Position numbers and translations under genes: made by a program
Shown here: piece after piece, positions 9,591-18,895 of the stretch
Numbering within the stretch: the stretch's first letter is position 1
Layout: every line of letters begins with the position of its first letter
Notes under the pieces: generated by a model
Seen by the model: the letters and a program-made list of their open reading frames with translations, nothing else
What the model was told of the DNA's origin: nothing
Database searches by the model: none
Assembly: GCA_014055495.1 (NCBI GenBank)
Contig: WIAG01000011.1
Coordinates: forward strand, 25,127 to 89,126
Source: Nitrospira sp. CR1.2
GTDB taxonomy: Bacteria; Nitrospirota; Nitrospiria; Nitrospirales; Nitrospiraceae
DNA length: 64,000 nucleotides
Direction: 5' to 3'

Positions 9591-10370
9591 TTAATGGTGG
9601 TGGTAATCCTCCACGATCACAAAGTCCTTGTCGGTGATGACCAGTTCCTTCCCATACACCTGGCTCAAGATGTCCGGCTGCAGCACCTCGTGCGGCGGGC
9701 CGGCCGCGAACAGTTTGGTCTTGAGCAGCACCAACCGGTCGACCCGTGAACGAATCATGTTGATGTCGTGCGTGATCATGAGAATGGTCAGTTTCAAGGC
9801 CCGGTGCAGCTGCTGGATGAGTTCTACCACGCTATGTTGTGCCGTGAGGTCTAGGCCGGTGGTGGGCTCGTCCAGTAGGAGAATGCGCGGCTGTTGCGCC
9901 AGCGCCCGCGCGATGAAGACGCGTTGCTGTTGGCCGCCGGACAGCGCCCCTAGGGCCGAGTCCCGGTGGTGATCCATGCCGACTTGCATGAGCGCTTGCC
10001 GGGCGATGTCACGATCCTTTCCCGAAGGACGTCGAAACAGGCCGAGTGCTCCGTAGCGACCCATCATGACGGCTTCCAGAACGGTGACCGGAAAGTTGCG
10101 ATCGAGCATGCCTTTTTGCGGAAGATATCCGATGAGGGCCCGGTGGTGGCAGCGGAGTTCTTCGCAGGCACAGTCGAGGACCCGGAGGGTGCCGCTGAGT
10201 GGGGCCATCAGGCCGAGCACGGCGCGGCAGAGCGTGGTTTTGCCTGAGCCGTTCGGGCCGATCACGCCGACAAATTCCGACTCGGGAATGGAAAGAGAAA
10301 TATCCTCCAGCGCGATGGTGCCGGGAAATCCGAAGGTGGCATGGTCGAAGCGAATAATGGGATGGGTCAT
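9591..10370 (-). CDS. znuC: Zinc/manganese ABC transporter ATPase
   Basis: Nucleotide-binding subunit energising the importer. It shows Walker A GPNGSGKTT, the signature LSGGQQQRV, Walker B ILLLDEPTTGLD and the switch His in MITHDI. The 259-residue length is normal, and the C-terminus ends in a His-rich EDYHHH tail. It lies 59 bp downstream of the substrate-binding protein gene. Confidence 0.95.
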   Translation of the reverse strand: MTHPIIRFDHATFGFPGTIALEDISLSIPESEFVGVIGPNGSGKTTLCRAVLGLMAPLSGTLRVLDCACEELRCHHRALIGYLPQKGMLDRNFPVTVLEAVMMGRYGALGLFRRPSGKDRDIARQALMQVGMDHHRDSALGALSGGQQQRVFIARALAQQPRILLLDEPTTGLDLTAQHSVVELIQQLHRALKLTILMITHDINMIRSRVDRLVLLKTKLFAAGPPHEVLQPDILSQVYGKELVITDKDFVIVEDYHHH

Positions 10371-10429
10371 GCGCGGCGTGTTCGATGAACCTGCTGGGTT
10401 GTCGGTCGATGTCCGGTTGGGAGCGGCGG

Positions 10430-11356
10430 TTACGTCTGTTCCAGGGCTCGGGCCAATTGGAGCACATTATAGCGAAGCATGTCGAGGTAGGTCTCGGTGC
10501 CTGGCAGGCCTCCGGGGAGCGTGGTGAGCACGGCGATATGCGCCCCGGTTTCCCGTGCCAGGAGCTGTGGCACTTTTTGATTCAGCTGCACCTCTGAGAT
10601 GATGACTCGAACGTGGTCGCGTTTGATGGTCTCGATCAGCCAATGGAGGTGCCGCGCAGACGGTTCCCCTCCGGGTTGCGTAAGGATGGTACCCGCGATG
10701 TGCAGGTCGTAGCGTTGGGCGAAATAGGGCCAAGCGGGGTGATGGACCACCACCGCGCGATTCGGCAACTGTTTCAAGCGGCCCAAGGTTTCTTCCTGGA
10801 CACGGGCGAGTGTCTGGAGATAGGTGGCGGTATTGGTCCGGTAGTCCGTCGCGTGAACCGGGTCTGCCGCGGCCATGGCGTTGGCAATGTGCTGCACCAT
10901 CCTGGCGGCCGAAGCGGGATCGAGCCAGACGTGTGGATTGCCTGCTTGATGCTCGTGCCCATGCGCATCTCCGGTTGATTCCGGTTGATCGTGAATCAGC
11001 GGAATATCCTTGGACGTCGTGATGACTTGCAGCGAAGCATTGCCTGCATTTTTGACGAGCGACGTCACCCAGACCTCAAGCCCCGCCCCGACCTCGAACA
11101 ACAGCGCCGCCTTTCGGACCGCGACCAGGTCGCTGGGTTTGGGGGAATAGGTGTGTTCACTCTCGTAGCCCGTCATGAGGGAGACGACGCGCACATGCGC
11201 GCCTCCGACCTGTTGCACCCAGTCTTTCAAGACAGGAAGCGTGACGACGACGTTGAGTGGCTCGGCTGTGGCGGCCGCCCCAACGGGAGCGGACGCGCTC
11301 CAGTCGAATGGTACGGCAAGTGCGATGAGCAGCACACAGAGGATCAGACGACACAT
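10430..11356 (-). CDS. znuA: Zinc ABC transporter substrate-binding protein
   Basis: Periplasmic metal-capture protein of the cluster A-I type. The signal peptide starts at MCRLILCVLLIALAV (ATG at 11356); an open frame continues 33 residues upstream to 11455 without signal-peptide character. Metal-ligand positions are visible as ESEHTYSPKPSDL, NPHVWLDP and VVVHHPAWPYF, plus a short His-rich loop (DAHGHEH) typical of zinc rather than manganese binders. It is the first gene of the znuACB operon. I found no clear Zur operator. Confidence 0.92.
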   Translation of the reverse strand: MCRLILCVLLIALAVPFDWSASAPVGAAATAEPLNVVVTLPVLKDWVQQVGGAHVRVVSLMTGYESEHTYSPKPSDLVAVRKAALLFEVGAGLEVWVTSLVKNAGNASLQVITTSKDIPLIHDQPESTGDAHGHEHQAGNPHVWLDPASAARMVQHIANAMAAADPVHATDYRTNTATYLQTLARVQEETLGRLKQLPNRAVVVHHPAWPYFAQRYDLHIAGTILTQPGGEPSARHLHWLIETIKRDHVRVIISEVQLNQKVPQLLARETGAHIAVLTTLPGGLPGTETYLDMLRYNVLQLARALEQT

Positions 11357-11502
11357 CCGGCGGACGGTAGCACCCGATATCCGCAAAGTCAACGCGAAGC
11401 CCCATGCTGGTTGCGCCGCTTGACCCGTTGCCTGCTTTCGATTAGCGTAGCGCACCGAAGCCGGAAGAGAAACGTGGATGTGGTGAGCGGGAGGAGCGCA
11501 AC

Positions 11503-12687
11503 ATGAAGGTGGTCGGGCTCATGTCCGGGACATCCGCCGATGGAGTCGATGCAGCATTGGTGAACATCGTCCGGCGGGGCGGCAGTTCGCGGATCACCCT
11601 GCTTGCTTTCGCATCGGTACCCTATCCGAGGGCTCTGCAGCAACGCCTGGTGGAACTCTCGCTTCACGGACAGGTGGCGGAGATCTGCCATATGAATGCC
11701 TATCTAGGAGAGCTGTTCGCAAGGGCGGCGCTCCGTGTTATTCGTAACGCGAAGTGTCGGCCGGCCGATATCGATCTGATTGGATCGCACGGACAAACGA
11801 TTCACCACTTGCCCAAGGGCATTCGTGAGCCTGGCGTGGGGGTGGTCCGATCGACGCTGCAGATCGGTGAGCCGGCTGTCATCGCCGAACGAACAGGCAT
11901 CACCACGGTGGCGAATTTCAGGCCGCGTGATATGGCGGCGGGTGGAGAAGGGGCTCCGTTGGTTCCCTATGCCCACGCGATCGCGTTCCGCCATCCTCGG
12001 CGGAGTCGCGTGGTGGTGAATATCGGTGGGATCAGCAATGTCACGTATCTTCCTGCAGGGGGAGCCGTCGACGAGCTGCGCGCGTTCGACACGGGTCCAG
12101 GCAACATGGTGCTGGATGCGATCGTGCAGGTGGCGACCCAGCGGGCACGGTCGTATGATGCCGGGGGACGAATGGCGCGGCAGGGATCGGTTAATCAGGC
12201 GTTGCTGGCGGAACTCATGGCCCATCCCTTCCTCATGCGGCGTCCGCCAAAGTCAACCGGGAGGGAAGAATTCGGTGCCCCGTTCGTTCAGGCGTTGATG
12301 GCCAGGCAGCGAAAAGCCCGGTTGTCCCTCGAGGACCTGTTGGCGACCTGCGCGGTCTGGACGGCTGAGGCCATCGGCTCTTGCCGGCGATGGGTCTCCG
12401 GTGAGATCGATGAAGTGATCGTCGGTGGAGGCGGCGTGTACAACCGCGCCATCATGGACGCGCTTCGCACGGTATTTGCGCCGGCGCCGGTGTTGACGTT
12501 TGACGACTGCGGATCGAGCAGCAAAGCGTTTGAAGCGACGGCGTTTGCGCTGCTCGCTCACGATATGTTGCATGGGCACTGCACGAATGTTCCAGGGGTG
12601 ACGGGGGCAGATCATCCCGTGGTGCTTGGCTCGGTGGTGCCCGGGGGCGTGGGTATGCCGGTCATGCAGGCACGGGGTCCTCGCTGA
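11503..12687 (+). CDS. anmK: Anhydro-N-acetylmuramic acid kinase
   Basis: Phosphorylates and opens 1,6-anhydroMurNAc to MurNAc-6-P during recycling of cell-wall fragments. Family hallmarks are the N-terminal LMSGTSADGVDA, GSHGQTIHH, VVNIGGISNVT and FDTGPGNMVLDA. It has 394 residues, slightly longer than the E. coli enzyme at the C-terminus. ATG 11503 follows GGGAGGAG. A lytic transglycosylase at 16503 and a PBP5-type carboxypeptidase at 56495 belong to the same wall-turnover theme. It is divergent from znuA. Confidence 0.95.
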   Translation: MKVVGLMSGTSADGVDAALVNIVRRGGSSRITLLAFASVPYPRALQQRLVELSLHGQVAEICHMNAYLGELFARAALRVIRNAKCRPADIDLIGSHGQTIHHLPKGIREPGVGVVRSTLQIGEPAVIAERTGITTVANFRPRDMAAGGEGAPLVPYAHAIAFRHPRRSRVVVNIGGISNVTYLPAGGAVDELRAFDTGPGNMVLDAIVQVATQRARSYDAGGRMARQGSVNQALLAELMAHPFLMRRPPKSTGREEFGAPFVQALMARQRKARLSLEDLLATCAVWTAEAIGSCRRWVSGEIDEVIVGGGGVYNRAIMDALRTVFAPAPVLTFDDCGSSSKAFEATAFALLAHDMLHGHCTNVPGVTGADHPVVLGSVVPGGVGMPVMQARGPR

Positions 12688-12702
12688 CCGACATAGGCTT
12701 GT

Positions 12703-13221
12703 ATGGAACTACTGTATCCAATATTAGGGGTCGGCGTGCTGGCTTTTCTGGGAAGTCTGGCTTGGGAGACCTTCGGTCGCCGACGTGCATCCAATGCGCC
12801 GGCGGGTACCCCTCCATCGGGAATGACCTTTGCTGCCAAACCGTTGCTGACAGACCAGGAGGTGCAGCTCTATAACCTGCTGCGGCTGGCGGTGGAAGAT
12901 CGGTACCTCTTGTTCACGCAGATCCCGCTCTGGAGCATCCTGGATCTTCGAGCCCCTTCCGGCACACCGCCGGCCATGACGCTTCGTGAACTGGCGCTCA
13001 AACGCGCAACGTTCGTGCTGGTGCATCCAGGAAGCCGGTTGGTGGAGAAGGTGGTGCAGGTGGATCCGCCGGCCCCGCAGGATGCGCCGGATGTCGCGGA
13101 CGAGGCGTTGTTTGACGGGGCGCTTCGCGCAGCCGGGGTCCAACTCGTGCGACTAAGCCCACTGCATACCTATACCGTTCCGGGGCTCATGACTGTGTTG
13201 GATCTGGCCGATCCGGACTGA
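12703..13221 (+). CDS. DUF2726-like protein with N-terminal membrane anchor
   Basis: A 172-residue protein starting with a hydrophobic segment (LLYPILGVGVLAFLGSLAW), so probably bitopic. The soluble part (KPLLTDQEVQLYNLLRLAV, ... LWSILDL, ... TFVLVHPGSRLVEKVV) follows the pattern of DUF2726, a nuclease-like fold of unknown role. Assignment is from memory of the family pattern. It starts 15 bp after anmK and is probably cotranscribed. Confidence 0.7.
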   Translation: MELLYPILGVGVLAFLGSLAWETFGRRRASNAPAGTPPSGMTFAAKPLLTDQEVQLYNLLRLAVEDRYLLFTQIPLWSILDLRAPSGTPPAMTLRELALKRATFVLVHPGSRLVEKVVQVDPPAPQDAPDVADEALFDGALRAAGVQLVRLSPLHTYTVPGLMTVLDLADPD

Positions 13222-13274
13222 GGCTGCGTGATCCCCTTCGCGGTGAGGCGGTGAGACGTGCCAGGCCGGCCCCG

Positions 13275-13790
13275 TTAATTCAGCTCGGCCGCTACTGGGT
13301 CACCCTTTGCGGCTTCCGCTTCCAGCGCCTTACGGGCGACTTCAGCTTCGGGGCTGTCGGGATATTGGCCGGTGACCCGCTCATACATCATCTGCGCTTT
13401 GTCGCGATCGCCCTGTTTCGTATAAATCTGCCCGATCTTGAGGGTTGAGGCGGCGAGTTTCTGGCTCATCGGGTAGTCGGAGATCAGTTTGAAGAAGGAG
13501 GTGAGTGCATCGTTGTGCCGCCCCATGCGGTACTGACATTCACCCATCCAGTATTGTGCGTTGGCCGAGAGTGACGACTGCCCATGGAGTTCAAGGAAGA
13601 AGCGAAAGCCAGCGAGCGCGGCGGCATAGTCTTTGTGCCGAAACTCCTCCATGACACGATCGTAGAGGCGGTGGGCGGCATCTGGAGGCTGGGGTGTTGC
13701 CGCGTACAGAGCGGGCGTGGTGTGGAGTGTGCTGAACAGAAGTAGTGCGGCGGCGACGCCTCGGACTGAATCAGCGGTGAATCGAGCCAT
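13275..13790 (-). CDS. Exported TPR protein, CpoB/YbgF-like
   Basis: A 171-residue protein with a signal peptide (GVAAALLLFSTLHTTPALYA) and about three tetratricopeptide repeats (AHRLYDRVMEEF, SANAQYWMGECQYRMG, AASTLKIGQIYTKQGD). The repeat phasing resembles the C-terminal TPR domain of CpoB/YbgF or BamD. There is no tol-pal cluster nearby, so the partner is unknown. ATG 13790 follows AGAGGGAAC; the open frame further upstream lacks support. Confidence 0.82.
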   Translation of the reverse strand: MARFTADSVRGVAAALLLFSTLHTTPALYAATPQPPDAAHRLYDRVMEEFRHKDYAAALAGFRFFLELHGQSSLSANAQYWMGECQYRMGRHNDALTSFFKLISDYPMSQKLAASTLKIGQIYTKQGDRDKAQMMYERVTGQYPDSPEAEVARKALEAEAAKGDPVAAELN

Positions 13791-14025
13791 GGTGATCAGG
13801 TTCCCTCTTGTTTCAGTGGTGAATGGGGGTAGCTCCGTCTGCGCGTTCTGCCTTCCCACTATGAAAGAACCGCACCAGTGCGAGGACCGACAGAAATCTA
13901 CTGTGAAATTGGATGGTTCCGGCCGTGATGGTATCGGACGCATCCGGTTGGAGCCGAACGTCCTGTGCGGAAAGCAGACAGGAGTGTACGGAAACCGTCT
14001 GGGGCGAAGACGGCACGAGCTCGGC

Positions 14026-14054
14026 TTGACAGATGCCGGATGGTCAGTTGTTAT
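14026..14054 (+). promoter_or_regulatory. Putative sigma-70 promoter for the beta-helix gene
   Basis: TTGACA (14026-14031), 17-bp spacer, TGTTAT (14049-14054). The -35 is perfect and the -10 acceptable. It lies 54 bp upstream of the predicted ATG at 14109. Confidence 0.5.
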
Positions 14055-14108
14055 CGGTTAGCATGTTCTCGGTCCGCTGAGGCACGACTTCGTGCAAACC
14101 GGACGAGC

Positions 14109-14957
14109 ATGATACAGGTGCGTATGGAAAGACCGTATGAACCGGGCTCTTCCGAAGCAGGGAGTGAGCCGATTCGTGAGCCGCCTCTCAACCCTAAGGG
14201 GGGCAGGACGCTGATCGTCGATGCCCGCGATCCCCACGCGTACCTCCGCCCGAGCGCGGCGCTGAACGATGCCGGGGACAACGACCAGATCTTCATCCGC
14301 CCCGGGGTCTACGAGGATAAGGTGTTTGTGGCCGATCGGCCCGTGCGGCTCATTGGGGCCGGTCGGGATCACGTCCAGATTTACAGCCGTCGGGGAGGAC
14401 CGCTGTATGTGCAGCGAGTGCCCAGTGGCATCATTATGGGGATCACATTCCGGTACGTGGGCAGTGACCAGCATTCAGCCATGAACGTGCTGGATTCGGT
14501 GTGTACCGTCACCCAGTGCCGGGCGACCGAAGGCGTGTTGTCCGGGGTGGTCATCTATGGTCCTGAAACCCGTGCGATCTTTGTCGACAACGAAGTCTGT
14601 TACAACCGGGAGTCCGGCATCTTTGTGTTTGCGGGCGCCCAGCCGCGCGTGGCCGACAACCGATGTTTCGGCAACCATCATTTCGGGATAGCCGTGCGAG
14701 ATCCCGGAAGCCATCCGGACTGTGTGCGCAATGTTTGTGACGCCAACATGCTGAGCGGTATCCTGCTCTTCCACCATGCAGAGGCGCTGTTGTTGGGTAA
14801 TACCTGCCGCGACAATCAGCACTGGGGGCTTGTGATGACACCGGATACGCATCCGACGCCGTCGCATGACGAGTTGGTGAGCGCGAACATGTTTCAACAG
14901 AATCCCCGAGGTTCCCTCGTTGTGACGGAGCAGCCGCTTGCCGAGATCGGGCGGTAG
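14109..14957 (+). CDS. Right-handed parallel beta-helix protein
   Basis: A 282-residue protein from ATG 14109 (ATG 14124 is an alternative). The sequence LIVDARDPHAYLRPSAAL, IFIRPGVYEDKV and repeated strands such as NEVCYNRESGIFVF, NRCFGNHHFGIAV and NTCRDNQHWGLVM are typical of the NosD/pectate-lyase-like beta-helix (PbH1 repeats). No signal peptide is evident, so it may be cytoplasmic. The substrate is unknown; such folds bind or cut polysaccharides or act as scaffolds. The repeats carry many Cys and Asn, an Asn-ladder feature. Confidence 0.8.
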   Translation: MIQVRMERPYEPGSSEAGSEPIREPPLNPKGGRTLIVDARDPHAYLRPSAALNDAGDNDQIFIRPGVYEDKVFVADRPVRLIGAGRDHVQIYSRRGGPLYVQRVPSGIIMGITFRYVGSDQHSAMNVLDSVCTVTQCRATEGVLSGVVIYGPETRAIFVDNEVCYNRESGIFVFAGAQPRVADNRCFGNHHFGIAVRDPGSHPDCVRNVCDANMLSGILLFHHAEALLLGNTCRDNQHWGLVMTPDTHPTPSHDELVSANMFQQNPRGSLVVTEQPLAEIGR

Positions 14958-15009
14958 AAGTGCGGTGCCTGTGAGGCACAGGAAGGGGAGGAGCGCAGAA
15001 TGCCGATGG

Positions 15010-15942
15010 CTAGGGTCGCGACGCGGGCGTGCTCGATGGGGAGCGCCCGGCTGGTGCATGAAATTGAAACCGCCCTCCGCCTTGCTGCTTGGCGGCATAC
15101 ATGGCTTTGTCCGCATGCCTGAGCAGTTCGTCGATATCGTCGTCATCGGCCGGGTAGAGCGTGATGCCGATACTCACACCGATGGAGAGTTGATGCGGCC
15201 CGATCTGAAACGGGGAACCGATCGACTCCACGATCCGTTTCGCGACCACCAAGACATCGCCTTCGCCTGAAATGCCTTCCAGGATCGCGGTGAATTCATC
15301 GCCGCCCATGCGCGCGACGGTATCGACTTCGCGCACGGAGTCCAGCAATCGCGCGGAGACTTCCTTCAGCAGCTGGTCGCCGATATCGTGCCCAAGGCTG
15401 TCGTTGACGGCCTTGAAACGATCGAGGTCGAGCAGCATGACGGCCAGGGGCTGATCCTTCCGCTTGCTGCGCGCCATTGCGTGGAAGAGCCGGTCACGAA
15501 ACAGGGGGCGGTTGATCAGTCCGGTGAGCTGGTCATGTTGCGCGAGATAGGTCAGCTGCTCCTGCGCCCTCTTCCGCTCAATCGCATACAGAATCGAGCG
15601 CGCAAGAAACTCGGTTCCGCCGTCCCCTTTGACCAGATAATCCTGCGCACCGTGTTGGAGGGCTTGCAGCGCAAGCGGGTGGTCATCATGCCCGCTTAGT
15701 ACCACGACCGGCACGTCGGGGCTGGTTGCCAAGACCTGGGTGACCGTGCTGAGTCCGTGGGTGTCGGGGAGCGAGAGATCGAGCAGTACGGCGTCGAACC
15801 GGCCGCGACCCAGTGTGACGAGTCCGTCCGACAACGTGGCGGTATGGGTGATCTCGAACTGATTGAGGGACCACTCGGCGAGGAGGTCCTGCGTGAGTTG
15901 GGCATCCACGGCATTGTCCTCGACCAGCAGCAGTCTGATCAT
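15010..15942 (-). CDS. Response regulator with GGDEF diguanylate cyclase domain
   Basis: A PleD/WspR-like protein of about 310 residues from the ATG encoding MIRLLLVEDN. The receiver domain (residues 1-120) has the acidic pocket ED, phospho-Asp in VLLDLSLPDTHG and the Lys in DYLVKGD. The GGDEF domain has the active-site motif MGGDEF plus LLDLDRFKAVND. A canonical inhibitory RxxD is not obvious. It should make c-di-GMP on phosphorylation. No histidine kinase lies beside it; the PilZ protein at 5499 is a possible reader. Confidence 0.93.
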   Translation of the reverse strand: MIRLLLVEDNAVDAQLTQDLLAEWSLNQFEITHTATLSDGLVTLGRGRFDAVLLDLSLPDTHGLSTVTQVLATSPDVPVVVLSGHDDHPLALQALQHGAQDYLVKGDGGTEFLARSILYAIERKRAQEQLTYLAQHDQLTGLINRPLFRDRLFHAMARSKRKDQPLAVMLLDLDRFKAVNDSLGHDIGDQLLKEVSARLLDSVREVDTVARMGGDEFTAILEGISGEGDVLVVAKRIVESIGSPFQIGPHQLSIGVSIGITLYPADDDDIDELLRHADKAMYAAKQQGGGRFQFHAPAGRSPSSTPASRP

Positions 15943-16502
15943 AAAGCAGTGCCCATACACAGGCAGAAGGCAGCCGTAGAAATCCCACGGTGTGAGGTCA
16001 CGGTATGCTCGCGGACCATGCGGGTGAACAGCCTAGAGAAGAGTGTCGTCATCGTAGGTCGAATGGAGCCTGCCCGCAAGTCGCGAGAATGCCGGCTCTG
16101 TTGCACGTCGCGCATGAATGGTGACTGGGTTCGGGCGATTCTAGCACGTCGGTTTCAACCTTCAAACAAGAGCCTGATTCCGCGTGGTGGCGTTCCTGTC
16201 CGGCCAACTGCTTCAATCTGACATCGTTTGGATTCCACCTTCGATGACCGTCACGCCATAACGGTGAAAAACAAGCTCCTGGTCAAAATTCGGCCGTATT
16301 GTGGCCAAAAACGGCTCGCCTCGCTCCGCGGTCTGTCCAGGCGCAGTCCATGGCAACAGGAGCTAAACCTATGAAGAGGTTGGAGATGGGCGTTTTTGTA
16401 CACCGTCAGGCGGTGGCACAACATCTGCGGGAGTACGGTTCGTTCTCGAGGTGCCGGGGCGCCTGCAGGGCGCAATACGCTGCGGGAGAAATGGGAGGGA
16501 GT
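15943..16502. other. Divergent intergenic region of 560 bp
   Basis: It separates the minus-strand GGDEF gene from the plus-strand transglycosylase gene. Open frames here have no protein-family character. A stretch around 16360-16400 (GGAGCTAAACC, then GAGGTTGG) superficially recalls the second half of a c-di-GMP-I riboswitch, but the first half is absent. I see no firm feature. Confidence 0.5.
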
Positions 16503-17267
16503 ATGGACCACACGCGATGTGTTTCGAATGAGCCGGATCTCACGACTATGGAGCCGCGCGAGGCCGGAGATCGGGTATCTGTCGCCTGGGCGATCCCTCT
16601 GGCGATTGCGAGTGCGCTGGTCGTCGGAGAGTCAGCGTCTGCCGAGAGTGAGATCTATGGATATGTGGGGGCAAACGGCGTGTTTGAAATGACGAATGTT
16701 CTGAGCGATGGGCGGTTTCGCCCGGCTGATTCCCAGACGCGCCGATTGGCGCACCGGGTGTCGGTGGCGGAAGTGGAAGAAGCCGTGGAGCGGTACGCGC
16801 GGCAGTTCCACCTCCATCCGGCCCTGCTCCTGGCCGTGATCAAGGCCGAGTCGGACTTCAACCCAACGGTCATTTCTAGAGCGGGCGCGGTGGGGTTGAT
16901 GCAATTGATTCCTGAGACGGCGATTCGGCACGGGGTGCGCAACTTGTACGACACCGGCGACAATATCCGCGGCGGGGCGCGGCACCTGCGCTATTTGCTG
17001 GATCGCTTCAACGGCAACGTACGGTTGGCCGTGGCTGCGTACAATGCCGGAGAACGACGAGTCGAGCGATATCGTGCCATCCCGCCGTATCAAGAAACCC
17101 GAGACTACGTTCGGAAAGTGATGATCTACTATAAGAATTTCCGTGGGGACTATCAGGTCAGCCCTGCAAAGGCGGTGTTGCTGGCCATGCATCACAAGCC
17201 GCTCCAACTTACACTGTTCTCTGCTCCCGCCGATCTTGGGAGCCCTCGGCCTATTCCAAGGAAGTAA
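16503..17267 (+). CDS. Lytic transglycosylase, SLT domain
   Basis: Cleaves the MurNAc-GlcNAc bond of peptidoglycan with anhydroMurNAc formation, the substrate class recycled by AnmK (11503). ATG 16503 follows GGGAGGGAG. An N-terminal hydrophobic segment (AIPLAIASALVVGESASA) acts as signal peptide. The SLT core shows LLLAVIKAESDFNP with the catalytic Glu, AVGLMQLIPETA and AVAAYNAGERRVERY. It has 254 residues. The domain before the SLT core (YGYVGANGVFEMTN) resembles a DUF4124-like strand pair. Confidence 0.93.
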   Translation: MDHTRCVSNEPDLTTMEPREAGDRVSVAWAIPLAIASALVVGESASAESEIYGYVGANGVFEMTNVLSDGRFRPADSQTRRLAHRVSVAEVEEAVERYARQFHLHPALLLAVIKAESDFNPTVISRAGAVGLMQLIPETAIRHGVRNLYDTGDNIRGGARHLRYLLDRFNGNVRLAVAAYNAGERRVERYRAIPPYQETRDYVRKVMIYYKNFRGDYQVSPAKAVLLAMHHKPLQLTLFSAPADLGSPRPIPRK

Positions 17268-17468
17268 TGCACGAAGAACTGCCTCCGAATTCAGCACGGG
17301 TTGAACCGAGCCCACGACGTGAGACGGAAGGATTGGAGCAGGCGTTTGCAGTTCATGTGCGGGAGGACATGGCCCGAAACGCGTGGCGGAAAAAGGGAAT
17401 GCGAACTTTGCTCGCAGCATTCATGAACACTTCTGCTGCACTCGCCGATCCGCTGTTCCGACAAGCCT

Positions 17469-17501
17469 GCGGCCGGCGGGCTCGCCCTTCGGACCGGCCG
17501 C
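17469..17501. repeat. Perfect inverted repeat downstream of the transglycosylase gene
   Basis: GCGGCCGG (17469-17476) pairs with CCGGCCGC (17494-17501) over a 17-nt loop. It lies in a 455-bp gene-free stretch (17268-17722) between the transglycosylase gene and the tRNA. Lacking a T-run, it is not a classic terminator; it may be a REP-like element. The remaining sequence of the gap shows nothing else I can support. Confidence 0.45.
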
Positions 17502-17722
17502 CTCACCGATTCGGCGGCGCGCACAGACGTGACGCTCTTTCTTCATCGCGCCGTGCGCCCGCGCCGTACTGCACGAATACGCCTCGGGACCCCACGGCTC
17601 CGCGCGCCGGTTTCGCGACGAACCGTCATGAGTCATGCGGGTTAGCACGATCGGCTTCTCACACGCGCGTCGAGGCCGGCGTTGACACTGGTGCAAGTGG
17701 TTCAAAGAGAAGTGAGAGGGGT

Positions 17723-17799
<77 letters not shown>

Positions 17800-17805
17800 A
17801 CCGGA

Positions 17806-17834
17806 TACTAACAGGCAGGTGAAACGAGAGTCAA
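17806..17834 (-). promoter_or_regulatory. Putative promoter of the initiator tRNA
   Basis: On the minus strand TTGACT (17834-17829), 17-bp spacer, TTAGTA (17811-17806). Only six bases separate the -10 from the mature tRNA 5' end, so transcription would start at or within a few bases of it. TGTTAG with a 15-bp spacer is the alternative -10. Confidence 0.5.
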
Positions 17835-17886
17835 GAAAGCGGCCGCGAGAATTGCATTCGCGAAGTGAGAATGATAAAGCCAGAGC

Positions 17887-18837
17887 ATGCGCATCGTATT
17901 TATGGGAACCCCCGACTTTGCCGTGCCCTCGTTGGAGGCATTGCTCAAGTCGGCCGACGAAGTGGTGGGGGTCGTCACCCAGCCGGATCGGCCGAAGGGG
18001 CGTGGGCAAGCGGTGATTCCTTCCCCTGTGAAAGTCGTCTGTCAGCGCGAAGGTATTCCCGTGTTGCAGCCCCTCAAGATGAAAGACCCCGCGTTCTTGG
18101 ATGCGTTGCGCCAGTGGGCTCCTGATGTGATCGCAGTGACAGCCTTTGGCCGGATTTTGCCGCCGGTGATTTTGTCGCTTCCACCACTGGGTTGTATCAA
18201 TGTGCACGGGTCGTTGCTGCCGAAGTATCGCGGGGCGGGCCCCGTGCAATGGGCTCTTATCAGAGGTGAACGAGAAACCGGCATCACGACGATGTTCATG
18301 GCCGAGGGGATGGACACCGGCGACATGTTGTTGCGCGAGACCGTAGAGATCCGCCCCGACGATACCGCCGGCACGCTGGCTCCTCGCCTCGCCGAGGTAG
18401 GCGGGCGGTTGCTGGTTGAGACCCTGCGGCGCCTCAAGGCAGGGACGCTCACTCCGGAACGACAGGATGATGCGCAGGCGACCCTGGCGCCGCTGCTCAA
18501 GAAGGAAGATGGGTTGATCGACTGGACGTTGACGGCCACGGAGATCGCCAATCGCGTCCGTGGGTTGTCTCCTTGGCCCGGCGCCTATACCTTCGTGAAC
18601 GGGGAGCGCTGGACGCTGTGGCGTGTTCAGGCCGGCGACGAATCGACCGGAGCCACTCCCGGGACCGTCACCAAGGTTGCCAAAGACCGAGTTGAGGTCG
18701 CGACCGGTGGCGGGACCATTCACATCATGGACGTTCAACCCTCCAACAGCCGGCGCATGACGATGGCGCAGTATTTGGCAGGCCATCGGTTACCTGAAGG
18801 TCTCAGTTTGCAGGCCGCTCCGCCGCCGGCGGGATGA
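17887..18837 (+). CDS. fmt: Methionyl-tRNA formyltransferase
   Basis: Formylates Met-tRNAfMet using 10-formyl-THF, allowing initiation. The 316-residue length is normal. The N-terminus MRIVFMGTPDFAVPSLEAL, the active-site region NVHGSLLPKYRGAGPVQWA and the loop GITTMFMAEGMDTGDML are all present; a C-terminal OB-like domain follows. It heads a plus-strand run fmt-rsmB-rpe-pheS-pheT. The usual partner def (peptide deformylase) is not next to it. Confidence 0.97.
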   Translation: MRIVFMGTPDFAVPSLEALLKSADEVVGVVTQPDRPKGRGQAVIPSPVKVVCQREGIPVLQPLKMKDPAFLDALRQWAPDVIAVTAFGRILPPVILSLPPLGCINVHGSLLPKYRGAGPVQWALIRGERETGITTMFMAEGMDTGDMLLRETVEIRPDDTAGTLAPRLAEVGGRLLVETLRRLKAGTLTPERQDDAQATLAPLLKKEDGLIDWTLTATEIANRVRGLSPWPGAYTFVNGERWTLWRVQAGDESTGATPGTVTKVAKDRVEVATGGGTIHIMDVQPSNSRRMTMAQYLAGHRLPEGLSLQAAPPPAG

Positions 18838-18895
18838 GTATGCGCGCAGCATTCCCGCGCCGCTGCGCCTTCCCCCGCGATCGATCATTCTACCC

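Noticed and set aside
8836..9594. 252-codon plus-strand open frame
   Set aside because: Antisense to znuB; rich in Gln/Arg/His with no domain, typical shadow.
16340..16420. Possible c-di-GMP-I (GEMM) riboswitch before the transglycosylase
   Set aside because: Only a GCTAAACC / GAGGTTGG fragment resembles the second helix. The 5' conserved half is missing and the stems do not close; a covariance-model search would decide.
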